Shown here in pieces: positions 1 to 8,387 of a stretch of DNA of 64,000 nucleotides. The notes beneath the pieces are model-generated. The model did not search any database, had not been told where the DNA came from, and saw only the letters and a list, made by a program, of their open reading frames with translations. The stretch comes from CAXMMR01 sp965198995 (GTDB lineage: Bacteria > Pseudomonadota > Alphaproteobacteria > Acetobacterales > Acetobacteraceae): assembly GCA_965198995.1 (NCBI GenBank), contig CBDAQG010000001.1:310001-374000 (forward strand), in the 5' to 3' direction. The position numbers and the translations under genes are program-made. Positions within the stretch are counted from its first letter, which is position 1. Every line of letters begins with the position of its first letter.

Positions 1-321
1 ATCGGCAACCCGATCACCGTGTCCTGGGAGAACGACCCGAACTTCCTCGGCGCCTTCAAGGGCGCGCTGCCGGGACACTATCGTTACAACAGGCGCATGT
101 TCTGCCACTTCATGCAGGACCGCGCGCCGCCCTCGCAGCGCGGCATCTTCCTGGCCGGCGACGGCATCTCCTGGACGCCGGCCTGGGCCGAAGGCGCAAT
201 CCAGACGGCGCTGAACGCCGTCTGGGGCATCGTCCACCAGCTCGGCGGCGCCTCCCACCCGGACAACCCCGGCCCGGGTGATCAGTTTGAAGCTTTGCAG
301 CCGGTGGCGTTGAGTGAGTAA
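1..321 (+). CDS. Flavin monoamine oxidase, C-terminal part (gene starts before the window)
   Basis: Only the last 106 or so codons are present. The motif GIFLAGDGISWTPAWAEGA is the C-terminal FAD-binding segment of flavin amine oxidases (monoamine oxidase and tryptophan 2-monooxygenase type), where the GD pair contacts the FAD pyrophosphate and the aromatic W..W residues line the substrate side. It is followed by the helix AIQTALNAVWGI and a short Pro/Gly-rich tail. The family oxidises primary or secondary amines to aldehydes or imines with hydrogen peroxide release. The substrate cannot be judged from this fragment. The family call is firm; an amine-specific name is not justified. Confidence 0.85.
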   Translation: MGNPITVSWENDPNFLGAFKGALPGHYRYNRRMFCHFMQDRAPPSQRGIFLAGDGISWTPAWAEGAIQTALNAVWGIVHQLGGASHPDNPGPGDQFEALQPVALSE

Positions 322-328
322 AAAAACC

Positions 329-420
329 CTTCTTTAAAAAAGAAGAAAAAAGTTAGAACGGCGCCACCGCAACTCGTATTGGGCAAAAGTTTTTTGGTTC
401 TTTTTTTCAAAAAAGAACCG
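329..420. terminator. Two A/T-rich hairpins after the amine oxidase gene
   Basis: A perfect 7-bp stem lies at 329-345 (CTTCTTT, loop AAA, AAAGAAG). A perfect 11-bp stem lies at 396-419 (GGTTCTTTTTT, loop tc, AAAAAAGAACC), preceded by the word aaaagttttttggttc. The second hairpin recurs almost exactly at 41467-41490 (inverted) and 41541-41565. Position after a stop codon suggests factor-independent termination, but the same block is also directly upstream of the next gene, so it may act as a leader structure instead. Confidence 0.6.
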
Positions 421-452
421 CTTGCTTTCTTTACCAAAGGAAAAACAGAAGC

Positions 453-1379
453 ATGCGCGTCATATCAAGCCTGATCGCCGCCCTGATCGTCACCCTGCCG
501 ACCGCCTTGCGGGCCGAGGATGGCTGCAGCCTGGTCTGGCACTCGACAATCCCTGTGCTGATGCGCGAGGGGCATGCGACGGTGCCGGTTCAGCTTGAAG
601 GCCAGGTCGTCGGCATGATGATCGACACCGGCGCCGCGGACAGCATGATCACGCCGCAAGCTGCCGCCCAGCTCGGCTTGCGACCGATCAAGGACTATCC
701 GCGCTCGGCCATGGTCGGCGGCGTCGACGGCGGCGCGTTTTTTGAGATCGACCAAGTCCACACCATGGTGCTGGGCGGCGTCACCTACCGAAACATCGCG
801 GTCTGGCAGAGCGCGCTGAACGGCCGGCTCGGCCGCCCGTCCGAGGAGCCGGTCGCGGGCATCATCGGCGCTGACCTGCTGGCCCATTACGACGTGGCGC
901 TGGACGAACCGGGCAGCACGCTCAGGCTCTACACCGCGCCTTCCGGCTGCGGCCGCATCGCGCCACCGGACGCGGCAACGAACCCGACGCGCTGGACCAC
1001 GGTGCCGTTCGAGCTCGGCGACGGTGACGCGCTGCTGGTCCAGGTGATGGTGAACGGCCAACCCATCCGCGCGATGCTGGACACCGGCGCCGGTGGAACT
1101 CTGCTGAACCCGGCAGTGGCGCGCCGCATCGGCCTGGCGACGGCTGGCAACGCTCTGAGGATCGGCGGCATCGGGGAGGACAGCCTGTCCGGAACACGGC
1201 AGCGCGCCGCCAGCCTGTCCATCGGCGGCGTGACCTTGAAGGACGTGCCGCTCCTGGTGGCCACCCAAGACGTGCCGGGTCTGCGAGGAGCGGACATGCT
1301 GCTCGGCGCCTCTCTACTCACGCACGTGCCAGTGATGATCTCGTATCGCAGCCACACGCTGTGGCTGAAAGCGCCGTGA
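453..1379 (+). CDS. Exported tandem retropepsin-like aspartic protease
   Basis: A 308-residue protein with an N-terminal signal peptide (hydrophobic core about residues 5-19, cleavage near ALRA-ED). Two retropepsin-like lobes follow. Lobe 1 has the active-site motif IDTGAADSMI near residue 56. Lobe 2 has LDTGAGGTLL near residue 208. Each lobe ends in the hydrophobic-Gly pattern of the family (IIGADLL and LLGASLL). One Asp per lobe would give the two-Asp active site within one chain, where retroviral enzymes need a dimer. The likely site of action is the periplasm. The substrate is unknown. The ATG at 453 is preceded by AAAGGA at a long spacing. The gene stands alone downstream of the T-rich hairpins. 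Confidence 0.8.
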   Translation: MRVISSLIAALIVTLPTALRAEDGCSLVWHSTIPVLMREGHATVPVQLEGQVVGMMIDTGAADSMITPQAAAQLGLRPIKDYPRSAMVGGVDGGAFFEIDQVHTMVLGGVTYRNIAVWQSALNGRLGRPSEEPVAGIIGADLLAHYDVALDEPGSTLRLYTAPSGCGRIAPPDAATNPTRWTTVPFELGDGDALLVQVMVNGQPIRAMLDTGAGGTLLNPAVARRIGLATAGNALRIGGIGEDSLSGTRQRAASLSIGGVTLKDVPLLVATQDVPGLRGADMLLGASLLTHVPVMISYRSHTLWLKAP

Positions 1380-1409
1380 GGCATTGTGCCTCTGGTTCGC
1401 TGGACGGGT

Positions 1410-1600
1410 ATGACGATCAATGATCCCCGCGTTGTCGCCGAAGTCACGGCCCTGGTCAGTCGTTACGACGACGCTCTGGTCGAGAACGACGTCCAGACGC
1501 TCAAGGCGCTGTTCTGGAACAGCGAACTGACGCTTCGCTGCGGCGCTCACCAGAAAGCCTATGGCGCGGACGCCATCGCGGCGTCCACCCGATGGCCAAC
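1410..1600 (+). pseudogene. Remnant of an HpxZ/AtzH-like gene
   Basis: From the ATG at 1410 the frame reads about 60 residues that match the start of the small AtzH-like/HpxZ family (MTINDPRVVAEVTALVSRYD, then NDVQTLKALFWNSELTLRCG and YGADAIAA). After that the similarity stops, although the frame stays open to 1901 with arginine/proline-rich sequence that is antisense to the neighbouring GGDEF-EAL gene. The family is normally about 120-130 residues and belongs to oxalurate or amide catabolism loci. The rest is missing, so this is a truncated relic butted against the end of the opposite-strand gene at 1663. Confidence 0.65.
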
Positions 1601-1662
1601 ACTGGCCCGGTCGGCTGCTGCGCCAAATCATGCAGGTGTCGGTCTCGCCCGACGCTGCAGTC

Positions 1663-3786
1663 TCACGAAGAAAACCCAGCTTCCAGCTCGGCCACCCGGG
1701 GCTCTACCAGCGGCCAAGCCGTGCCGCACGGCGCCCCAACAGCTCCCAGCGAGGATGCGACAGGGATCGCGACGGCACCATCGACGAGCCGGCCCGGCTG
1801 CCCCGCCTCGGCAAACTGTCGCAGGTAAGCCGGGATGGCCGTCTCCGGCATCGGACGACCAAACAGCCAACCCTGGCCGACGTCGCAGCCGAGTTCGCTG
1901 AGCAGCGCCAGGGTCTCGGGTTCTTCGACGCCCTCGGCCACCGTGGTCAGCCCAAGGCTGCGCCCAAGTCCGATCACCGCGGCCACGATCGTGCGGCTGT
2001 CCGCATTGCCGATCATCGAGCCGACGAAGCTCGCATCGATCTTGATCTTGTCGAACGGCATCGCCTGCAGATGGCGAAGGGTGGAATAGCCGGTGCCGAA
2101 ATCGTCGAGCGCCAGCCGCACCCCGAGCGACTTGAGCTCGCCGACCAGGTCGCCGGCCAGCTCCAGGTCGCCCACCACCGCGCTCTCGGTAATCTCCAGC
2201 TCCAGCCGGTGCGCCGACAGCCCGGCCACGTCCAAGGCCGCGTGGATCATCGTCGGCAGGCTGCGGTCGCGCAACTGCAGCGGCGAAATGTTGCAGGCCA
2301 GCAGGGTATCAGCCGGCCAGCTCGTGGCGACGCGACAGGCCCGGCTCAGCAGCCAGCCCGTCATGGCGCCGATCAGCCCAAGCTCTTCGACGATCGGAAT
2401 GAACTCGCCCGGCGAGACGATGCCGCGGGTCGGATGCGACCAGCGGGCCAGCATTTCAAAGCCGGCGAGCCGGCCGGTGGCGAGCTCGATCAAGGGCTGG
2501 AAATGCGGCACCATATGGCCGCTCATGACGGCCTCGCGAACGTCGCTCTCCAGTTTGGCCCGTCGTTGAACCTGCGCGTCCATCACCGGCTCGAAACAGC
2601 AGAACCGGCCGCTGCCATCGGCCTTCGCCCGGGTCAGCGCGACGTCGGCCCGGCGGGTCAAGGCACCGACATCCTCTTCGTCGAGGCACCAGGTCGCAAG
2701 CCCCGCGCTGGCGCCGATCTGCACCGACGCGTTCTCTGCCAGTTTAAACGGCTGCTGCACGGCGCTCAGCAGCCGCGACGCCAGCTGGGCGGCGCGCTCT
2801 GCCCCGAAGCTCGAGGCCGCCGCCGCATCGACAAGCGCAAAATAGGCAAACTCGTCGCTGCCGAGGCGGGCGACCAGGTCGCCGCTGCTCGCCGCGTCCA
2901 GGATGCGCTCGGCGATAACCTGCAGCAGCCGGTCACCGGCAGCATGGCCGTAAACGTCGTTGATTGCCTTGAACCGGTCCAGGTCGAGCAGCAGCAGCAC
3001 GCCCAGGTCGCCGGTGCCATATCGCTCGACCGCCAGCGCCTGCAGCATCTCGCTGAGGTGCTGTCGGTTTGGCAACCGGGTCAGGCCGTCGACACGCGAA
3101 GCCTGCCTCGTCCGCGCCACCGCGCCCTGAACCTGGATATAGCCGCGCAGCGCGACGGTGGCCGCAACGAGCATGACCATGCACAGCCCAAGACCAAGCG
3201 CCTTCGTCCACAACCGGTCGTTCAGCGCCTTCGTGCGCGCCGCCGCCAGCAGCCCCAGCTCCTCGCCGAACGCGTCGATGCCCGAGCTGTAGACCGCCTC
3301 CAGGTAGGTGAATTCCGGGCTGTCGAGCAGCCTGCGGGCGCCGGCCTGGTCCCCGGCGTCAAGCCGGGCGAACGAGGCGCGCTCCATGTCGGTCAGGCCG
3401 TGGCTTGCTTCCACGGTGCTCTGGCCAAGCTCAGCGCCAATGCTCGGCGACGCCAGACGCACCGCCTCGGCCATCGCCGCCGCCAACTGCGGCTCAGCCT
3501 CGTCATGGCGCGCAATCCAGCGCCGATCACCCGTTGCCGCCGCCATCCTGGCCGACATCGTCAGCCACTCGCCAAGGTAGGAAAACGTGCCGCGCAGTTC
3601 GGCGATGCGCACCGCCTGAGCACCGGCCACACGCAGTTGGTCACGCGTCTGAGTGCCCGTCCAGCTCAGCCAGATCAACCCGCCGAGGATGGTCAACGCC
3701 GCCATCCAGGACGCAGCGTGGCCCAGCATCTGCCAACTGCGAGGCCCGGCACGGGACAGATGGATGCGGGACGGACGCGGCATCAT
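1663..3786 (-). CDS. Membrane GGDEF-EAL protein, probable c-di-GMP phosphodiesterase
   Basis: About 707 residues when started at the ATG pair at 3786/3783. The frame is open further upstream through a poly-glycine run, which I exclude. An N-terminal TM helix (AALTILGGLIWLSW), a periplasmic sensor stretch of about 150 residues and a second TM helix (LGLGLCMVMLVAATVAL) precede a GGDEF domain and an EAL domain. The GGDEF motif is degenerate (LGSDEF). The EAL domain keeps the residues needed for catalysis: FEMLARW, NISPLQL, LEITES, DDFGTGYSTL, KIDASFV and AEGVEEPE. This predicts c-di-GMP hydrolysis with a GTP-binding or regulatory GGDEF domain. It is transcribed divergently from the MFS gene at 3953. 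The final 40 residues lie beyond the normal EAL end. Confidence 0.85.
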   Translation of the reverse strand: MMPRPSRIHLSRAGPRSWQMLGHAASWMAALTILGGLIWLSWTGTQTRDQLRVAGAQAVRIAELRGTFSYLGEWLTMSARMAAATGDRRWIARHDEAEPQLAAAMAEAVRLASPSIGAELGQSTVEASHGLTDMERASFARLDAGDQAGARRLLDSPEFTYLEAVYSSGIDAFGEELGLLAAARTKALNDRLWTKALGLGLCMVMLVAATVALRGYIQVQGAVARTRQASRVDGLTRLPNRQHLSEMLQALAVERYGTGDLGVLLLLDLDRFKAINDVYGHAAGDRLLQVIAERILDAASSGDLVARLGSDEFAYFALVDAAAASSFGAERAAQLASRLLSAVQQPFKLAENASVQIGASAGLATWCLDEEDVGALTRRADVALTRAKADGSGRFCCFEPVMDAQVQRRAKLESDVREAVMSGHMVPHFQPLIELATGRLAGFEMLARWSHPTRGIVSPGEFIPIVEELGLIGAMTGWLLSRACRVATSWPADTLLACNISPLQLRDRSLPTMIHAALDVAGLSAHRLELEITESAVVGDLELAGDLVGELKSLGVRLALDDFGTGYSTLRHLQAMPFDKIKIDASFVGSMIGNADSRTIVAAVIGLGRSLGLTTVAEGVEEPETLALLSELGCDVGQGWLFGRPMPETAIPAYLRQFAEAGQPGRLVDGAVAIPVASSLGAVGAPCGTAWPLVEPRVAELEAGFSS

Positions 3787-3825
3787 CGCAGTCTGCCTGC
3801 AACTGGTTAACACTTCCTTGCCGCC

Positions 3826-3859
3826 GCCACCGCCACCGCCACCGCCACCGCCACCGCCA
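3826..3859. repeat. GCCACC hexanucleotide tandem repeat between divergent genes
   Basis: Five full copies of GCCACC plus a partial copy lie in the 166-bp gap between the start of the GGDEF-EAL gene (3786, minus) and the MFS gene (3953, plus). If translated on the minus strand with the upstream frame it would encode 13 glycines; on the plus strand it reads as prolines. Confidence 0.8.
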
Positions 3860-3952
3860 GCCTGGTCGGGCGACCCGCGGCGCGCCCCGCCACGCCGAAC
3901 CATCCGCCGCCCAGGTTACAGACGCCGACCGTGCTGCTACTGCCCGCCCTGC

Positions 3953-5215
3953 ATGCAAGCCGATCTCCCGCCCCCGCCGGCGCCCCCCGTCGAGCGCCAC
4001 CTGCTCCGCCACCGCGACTTCGCCCTGTTCTTCGCCGCCGTCAGCGTCTCCACCCTGGGCACCGCGACGGTGCCGGTCGCCCTCACCTTCGCCCTGCTGG
4101 TGACCGGCTACTCCGCCTCCACCGTCGGCCTAGTGCTGGCCTCGCAGTCGACGGCGACGGTGCTCCTCATGCTGCTCGGCGGCGCGGTCGCGGATCGCTG
4201 GCCACGACGGCGGCTGATGGTCGGCGCCGACCTGCTGCGCTGCTCCTCGCAGTCGATCCTGGCGATCCTGCTGCTGCGCGGCCATCCGTCCCTGCTCAGC
4301 CTGCTGGCGCTGGCGGCCTGCGGCGGCGTCGGCAGCGCGTTCTACGGCCCGGCCGAAAGCGGCCTCATCCCGCAAGTCGCCGGCCGCGACCACATCAAGG
4401 ACGCCAACAGCCTGACCGGCCTGTCCGGCTCGCTGTCCGCCGTCGTCGGCCCCGCGCTCGGCGGCCTGCTCGTCGGCCTCGGCGGCGCCCCGATCGCCAT
4501 CGGCCTCGATGCCGCCTCCTACGCCGCCAGCGCCGCCTGCCTGTCGCTCATGCGGGTGTCGCGCCAGCCGCCGGTGTCCACCACCTCGATGTCCACCAAC
4601 ATCCGGCTGGGCTGGAGCGAGTTCCGCCGCCACCGCTGGCTGCAGCTGCTGACGCTGCAGTACGGCCTGCTGAACCTGTTCGCCTTCGCGCCCTTCTTCG
4701 TGCTCGGCCCGTCGATGTTCGCCGCCCTGCACGCCGGTGCGCGAACCTGGGGCCTGATCGCGTCCGCCACCGGCCTCGGCGGCATCGTCGGCGGCCTGCT
4801 CATGCTGCGCCTGCACATCGCCCGCCCGCTGCTGCTGATCCAGCTCGCCACCGCGCTGCTCGCCCTGCCCCTCGTCATGCTGGCCCTGCACGCGCCGGTG
4901 CCGAGCCTGGCGCTGGGCAGCCTGGTGTTCGGCATCGCCCTCGCCGTCGTCAACATCCTGGTCCAGACCACGCTGCAGCAGAGCATACCGCCCGACTTCC
5001 TCTCCCGGGTCAGCTCGCTCGTCGGCCTGGTGGTCATGGGCCTGGCCCCGGTGGGCTACGCCGTGTGCGGCCCGGCGGCCAGCCTGCTCGGCACCGAGAC
5101 GGCGCTCGGCGTGAGCGCCGGCGCCGTGCTGCTGAGCATGGTTGCGATGCTTGCGTCGCCCGACATCAGGAGCTTTAGGAGTCCGCCCGCCACAACCGTT
5201 AAGCTCGGCGAATGA
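3953..5215 (+). CDS. MFS exporter (EntS-like, MFS_3 type)
   Basis: A 420-residue polytopic membrane protein with about 12 hydrophobic helices. The start motif RDFALFFAAVSVSTLGTATVPVAL and the loop ADRWPRRRLMVGADLLRC after TM3 match the MFS subgroup that contains the enterobactin exporter EntS and many drug exporters. GPAESGLIPQV is the typical loop segment after TM4. I chose the ATG at 3953 because upstream sequence is Pro/Arg-rich and overlaps the repeat. The stop codon overlaps the start of the SemiSWEET gene by 4 bp (ATGA), so the two genes are probably translationally coupled. No substrate can be inferred. Confidence 0.85.
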   Translation: MQADLPPPPAPPVERHLLRHRDFALFFAAVSVSTLGTATVPVALTFALLVTGYSASTVGLVLASQSTATVLLMLLGGAVADRWPRRRLMVGADLLRCSSQSILAILLLRGHPSLLSLLALAACGGVGSAFYGPAESGLIPQVAGRDHIKDANSLTGLSGSLSAVVGPALGGLLVGLGGAPIAIGLDAASYAASAACLSLMRVSRQPPVSTTSMSTNIRLGWSEFRRHRWLQLLTLQYGLLNLFAFAPFFVLGPSMFAALHAGARTWGLIASATGLGGIVGGLLMLRLHIARPLLLIQLATALLALPLVMLALHAPVPSLALGSLVFGIALAVVNILVQTTLQQSIPPDFLSRVSSLVGLVVMGLAPVGYAVCGPAASLLGTETALGVSAGAVLLSMVAMLASPDIRSFRSPPATTVKLGE

Positions 5216-5544
5216 AGTCGTTCAACGCGGTCACCGTCGTCAGCCTGTTCGCCGCCACCCTGTCGATGATCAGCTTCGTGCCCCAGGCCTGGGCGGTCAT
5301 CCGCTCGCGCAACACCGACGGCATCTCGCTGAAGATGTACGTCATCACGGTGGTCGGCTTCGTCGCCTGGCTGGTCTACGGCCTGCTGCTGATGCAGTGG
5401 GCGATCATCGTGCAGAACATCATCTGCCTGTGCCTCTCCAGCTTCATCCTGACGATGAAGCTGCTGCCGCAACGCAAGAAGGAGGCGGTGGCAGACGCGC
5501 TGATGCCCGACGCGCTCGTCGAGCACGCCACCCCACCCGGCTGA
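5212..5544 (+). CDS. SemiSWEET family sugar transporter
   Basis: 110 residues forming one triple-helix bundle: TM1 with the VPQAW (PQ) motif, the conserved TDGISLKMY stretch before TM2, TM2 (VVGFVAWLVYGLLL) and TM3 (WAIIVQNIICLCLSSFIL). SemiSWEETs work as homodimers that pass small sugars down a gradient. Bacterial members are usually 85-95 residues; this one has a charged C-terminal tail of about 25 residues. It overlaps the upstream MFS stop codon by 4 bp, so an import/export partnership is possible but is an inference from position. Confidence 0.88.
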   Translation: MKSFNAVTVVSLFAATLSMISFVPQAWAVIRSRNTDGISLKMYVITVVGFVAWLVYGLLLMQWAIIVQNIICLCLSSFILTMKLLPQRKKEAVADALMPDALVEHATPPG

Positions 5545-5548
5545 GACG

Positions 5549-5811
5549 GCAAGGGGCCTCCCCTCCGTAAGCCCTCCCAGCTGCGCCTCGCGCAGTCGGA
5601 ACCTTTGGCTTACGCCGCCCCTTGACCCCACCAAAGGCCGGCGGCTTTTAGAACCAATTCATCAGCCTTAAGCCCGCGACAGCGAGCGGCGCAGCCATTC
5701 AGTAAGCTGCGCAAGCCAAGAAAGCGGCCGCTGGAACACCCTCCCTAATGAATGGGGGTCTGGGGCCTCAGGCCCCGGCAGGTCGAGGGCAGCGCCCTCG
5801 CCTTGCTTACC
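5549..5811. repeat. Modular palindromic repeat, copy A
   Basis: Begins 4 bases after the SemiSWEET stop. The left arm is AAGGGGC..GCCCCTT, with a nested palindrome (5557-5619, CGTAAGCC..GGCTTACG outer stem) sitting in its loop. A diverged spacer and a right end (GGCAGGTCGAGGGCAGCGCCCTCGCC in two pieces) follow. The right end is an inverted, diverged copy of the left end. See the repeat finding for the whole family. Confidence 0.75.
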
Positions 5812-5932
5812 TCCCCAAACCCACCGCACCGCTTGACCGCCCGATCCGACCCGATAGACATCACGACAGCCGCGTGCCCGCATCGCTCGCACGGTGGGCA
5901 GCAAGCCAGACCAGCCACGGAAAGGGATGCGA

Positions 5933-8245
5933 GTGAGCGACAGCACAGAGCGCAGGCGCGTCGGCGAGGAAGCCTCGAAAACCTACGACCTGCGCCTGAG
6001 CAACGGCTTCATCGACAAATACCTGTCGGGCGAGAGCATCCTCGACATCGGCTACAAGGGCTACATCGAGGACGTCGTGCCGATCGTCGAGACCGCGATC
6101 GGCGTCGAGCTCGACTACCCCGGCTATGACGGCCGCACCCTGCCCTTCGCCGACCTGTCGCAGGACGCGGTGTTCGCCAGCCACTGCCTGGAGCACATCG
6201 AGGATTTCCCGAACGCCCTGCGCGACTGGTTCCGCGTCCTCAAGGTCGGCGGCTTCCTCGTCATCATGGTGCCGCACCAGTATCTCTACGAAAAGCGCAT
6301 CGCCCCGCCCTCGCGCTACAACGCCGACCACAAGCGCTTCTACACCCCCGGCTCGCTGATGGCCGACGTCGAGGGCTCGCTGGCGCCGAACAGCTACCGC
6401 CTGCGCCACCTCGCCGATAACGACCTCGGCTTCGATTACAGCCTGCCGCCGGAGCGCCACTCGGGCGGCTGCTACGAGCTCGAGCTGGTGCTCGAGAAGA
6501 TCGAGCCGCCGCCCTGGCCGCTCGCGCTCGAGGCGCCGGCGCCCGCGCGGCCCTCGAGCTTCGACCCGATCGCCGCCGCCCTGGCAGAGGACGTCGTCCG
6601 CCCCGCCGACGCCGGCAGCCAGGCCATCACCACCCTGCCGGGCAGCCCCTACGACCTCGCCCTCTACGATTTCGGCAAGGCGATGCCGGCCCGCCGCCGC
6701 ATCGTCGCCCTCAAGCTCGACCATTTCGGCGACTTCATCATCGGCCTGCCCGCCTTGGCCAGGCTGCGCGGGGCCTTCGCGAACGACCACATCCGCCTCG
6801 TCGTCGGCGCCTGGAACCGCGCCGCCGCCGAGGCCTCCCGCCTCGTCGACGAGGTGGTCGTCTACAATTTCTTCCCCGAGAACGCCCGCGGCGGCTGGGA
6901 TGGCAAGCCGCACCAGCCGCTCGAGCTGTTCGACCAGGCCGTCGCCGGCGGGTTCGACATCGCCGTCGACCTGCGCGTCGACGAAGACACCCGCCACCTG
7001 CTGGAGCGCATCGAGGCGCACACCAAATGCGGCATCGGCGCCAGCACCCGCTTCGGCTTCCTCGACGTCGTGCTGCCGTTCGACCACGCGCTGCGCTCGA
7101 CCGACCGCGACAGGCGCATCAGCAACGTCCTCTACAGCCCCGAGCGCTTCACCTCGCGCATGCCCGGCCGGGCCGCCTTCAGCCACACGACGGATTTCCG
7201 CCAGACCGACACCCACATCGTCTACGGCCCCTACATCCAGCTCCCGCCCGGCCGTTTCCGCGCCACCTTCGGCCTGCAGATGTCCGGCCTGCCGATCGGC
7301 CTCGACCGGGTCCGGATCACGATCGACGTCACCCGCGACGTCACCGAAACCCTCGCCCGCGAGACCTTCGGCGGCGGCGAGCTCGCCCGCCTGCCCGCCG
7401 ACGGCCTGCAGCTCGAGTTCATCAGCGACGGCGGCCGGGGGCGCCACGAGTTCCGGGTGCACGCCGCCGGCCGGCCGCCGCGCGGCAAGCTGACCTTCAG
7501 CGGCGTCCGCCTCGACCAGCTCGAGTTCGCCGCCGCCGCCCGCTTCCATCGCGCCGACCTGCACATCGGCGAGCAGCTCTCGCTGCTGGTGCAGCTCCTC
7601 GCCGACCGCACCCGCGCGCTCTACGCCGACCGCCGGCCCGACGCCGGCCCGCCGCCGGCGCTGCTCGCCCGCCTGCCCGCCGCCCATTTCCGCATCGTCA
7701 TCGCCCCGATCAGCAACTCCGACCTGCGCGACTGGCCGATCGAGCACTATGTCAGCCTGGTCAGGATGCTGGTGCAGCAGCTCGACTGCGTGATCCTGCT
7801 GGTTGGCACCCGGCCGCAGACCGGCAGCATCGGCCACATCGTCCAGCAGAGCGGCCGCCCCGACCGCGTCTTCGATCTCAGCGGCCGCACCGCCTGGGCC
7901 GAAATCCCGGCGATCCTGCAGGCCGCTGACCTGGTGATCTGTAACAATTCCGGCATCGGCCACCTCGCCGCCTCGGTCGCCGCGCCGACGCTGGCGGTCT
8001 ACTCGGCCAGCCACCAGCCGCAGGAATGGGGCCCGCGCGGCGTGCACGCCAAGGCGCTGATGGCGGTCCTGCCCTGCTCGCCCTGCGGCTTCGACAGCCT
8101 GGCCGAATGTCCCCACCAGCACGCCTGCATGCAGGGCCTGCTGCCCGAGCAGGTGTTCGCCCAGGCAAAGACGATCCTGGACGGCGCCTCCCCGGACAAG
8201 ACCGCCGCCGCCGAGGCGATGGCGAGCCTGAGCGACCCCGCCTAA
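5933..8245 (+). CDS. SAM methyltransferase fused to a GT9 (heptosyltransferase-like) enzyme with an inserted domain
   Basis: About 770 residues from the GTG at 5933, which has GGAAAGG 7-8 bases upstream; an in-frame ATG at 5927 is too close to that site. Residues about 30-200 form a class I methyltransferase (ILDIGYKG, then HCLEHIEDF, then GGFLVIMVPH). From residue 256 a GT9 fold begins (LKLDHFGDFIIGLPAL). About residues 393-540 interrupt it with a beta-rich segment (HIVYGPYIQLPPGRF onward), and the GT9 C-lobe resumes near residue 586 (APISNSDLRDWPIEHY, NNSGIGHLAASVAAPTLAVYS). The end has the GT9 cysteine pattern PCSPC...C....CM. GT9 enzymes add heptose-like sugars from ADP-sugars in envelope glycans. 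The fused methyltransferase suggests coupled sugar methylation and transfer. It opens the glycan island. Confidence 0.8.
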   Translation: MSDSTERRRVGEEASKTYDLRLSNGFIDKYLSGESILDIGYKGYIEDVVPIVETAIGVELDYPGYDGRTLPFADLSQDAVFASHCLEHIEDFPNALRDWFRVLKVGGFLVIMVPHQYLYEKRIAPPSRYNADHKRFYTPGSLMADVEGSLAPNSYRLRHLADNDLGFDYSLPPERHSGGCYELELVLEKIEPPPWPLALEAPAPARPSSFDPIAAALAEDVVRPADAGSQAITTLPGSPYDLALYDFGKAMPARRRIVALKLDHFGDFIIGLPALARLRGAFANDHIRLVVGAWNRAAAEASRLVDEVVVYNFFPENARGGWDGKPHQPLELFDQAVAGGFDIAVDLRVDEDTRHLLERIEAHTKCGIGASTRFGFLDVVLPFDHALRSTDRDRRISNVLYSPERFTSRMPGRAAFSHTTDFRQTDTHIVYGPYIQLPPGRFRATFGLQMSGLPIGLDRVRITIDVTRDVTETLARETFGGGELARLPADGLQLEFISDGGRGRHEFRVHAAGRPPRGKLTFSGVRLDQLEFAAAARFHRADLHIGEQLSLLVQLLADRTRALYADRRPDAGPPPALLARLPAAHFRIVIAPISNSDLRDWPIEHYVSLVRMLVQQLDCVILLVGTRPQTGSIGHIVQQSGRPDRVFDLSGRTAWAEIPAILQAADLVICNNSGIGHLAASVAAPTLAVYSASHQPQEWGPRGVHAKALMAVLPCSPCGFDSLAECPHQHACMQGLLPEQVFAQAKTILDGASPDKTAAAEAMASLSDPA

Positions 8246-8264
8246 GCTGCAGCAAGCAAACGCC

Positions 8265-8360
8265 AACCCAGACTGCCCAACCCAGACTGCCCAACCCAGA
8301 CTGCCCAATCCAGACTGCCCAACCCAGACTGCCCAACCTAGACTGCCCAACCTAGACTGG
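8265..8360. repeat. 14-bp tandem repeat, nearly seven copies
   Basis: Unit AACCCAGACTGCCC, six full copies plus AACCTAGACTGG. Single substitutions mark copy 4 (AATCC) and copies 6-7 (AACCT). It fills most of the 142-bp gap between two glycosyltransferase genes, about 27 bp upstream of the second start codon. There are no spacers, so it is not CRISPR. Confidence 0.95.
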
Positions 8361-8387
8361 CACGGCGGGCAGAACGGGAGGATCGCC

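Noticed and set aside
8265..8360. CRISPR array
   Set aside because: The units are directly adjacent with no spacers, the unit is only 14 bp, and no cas gene is present.
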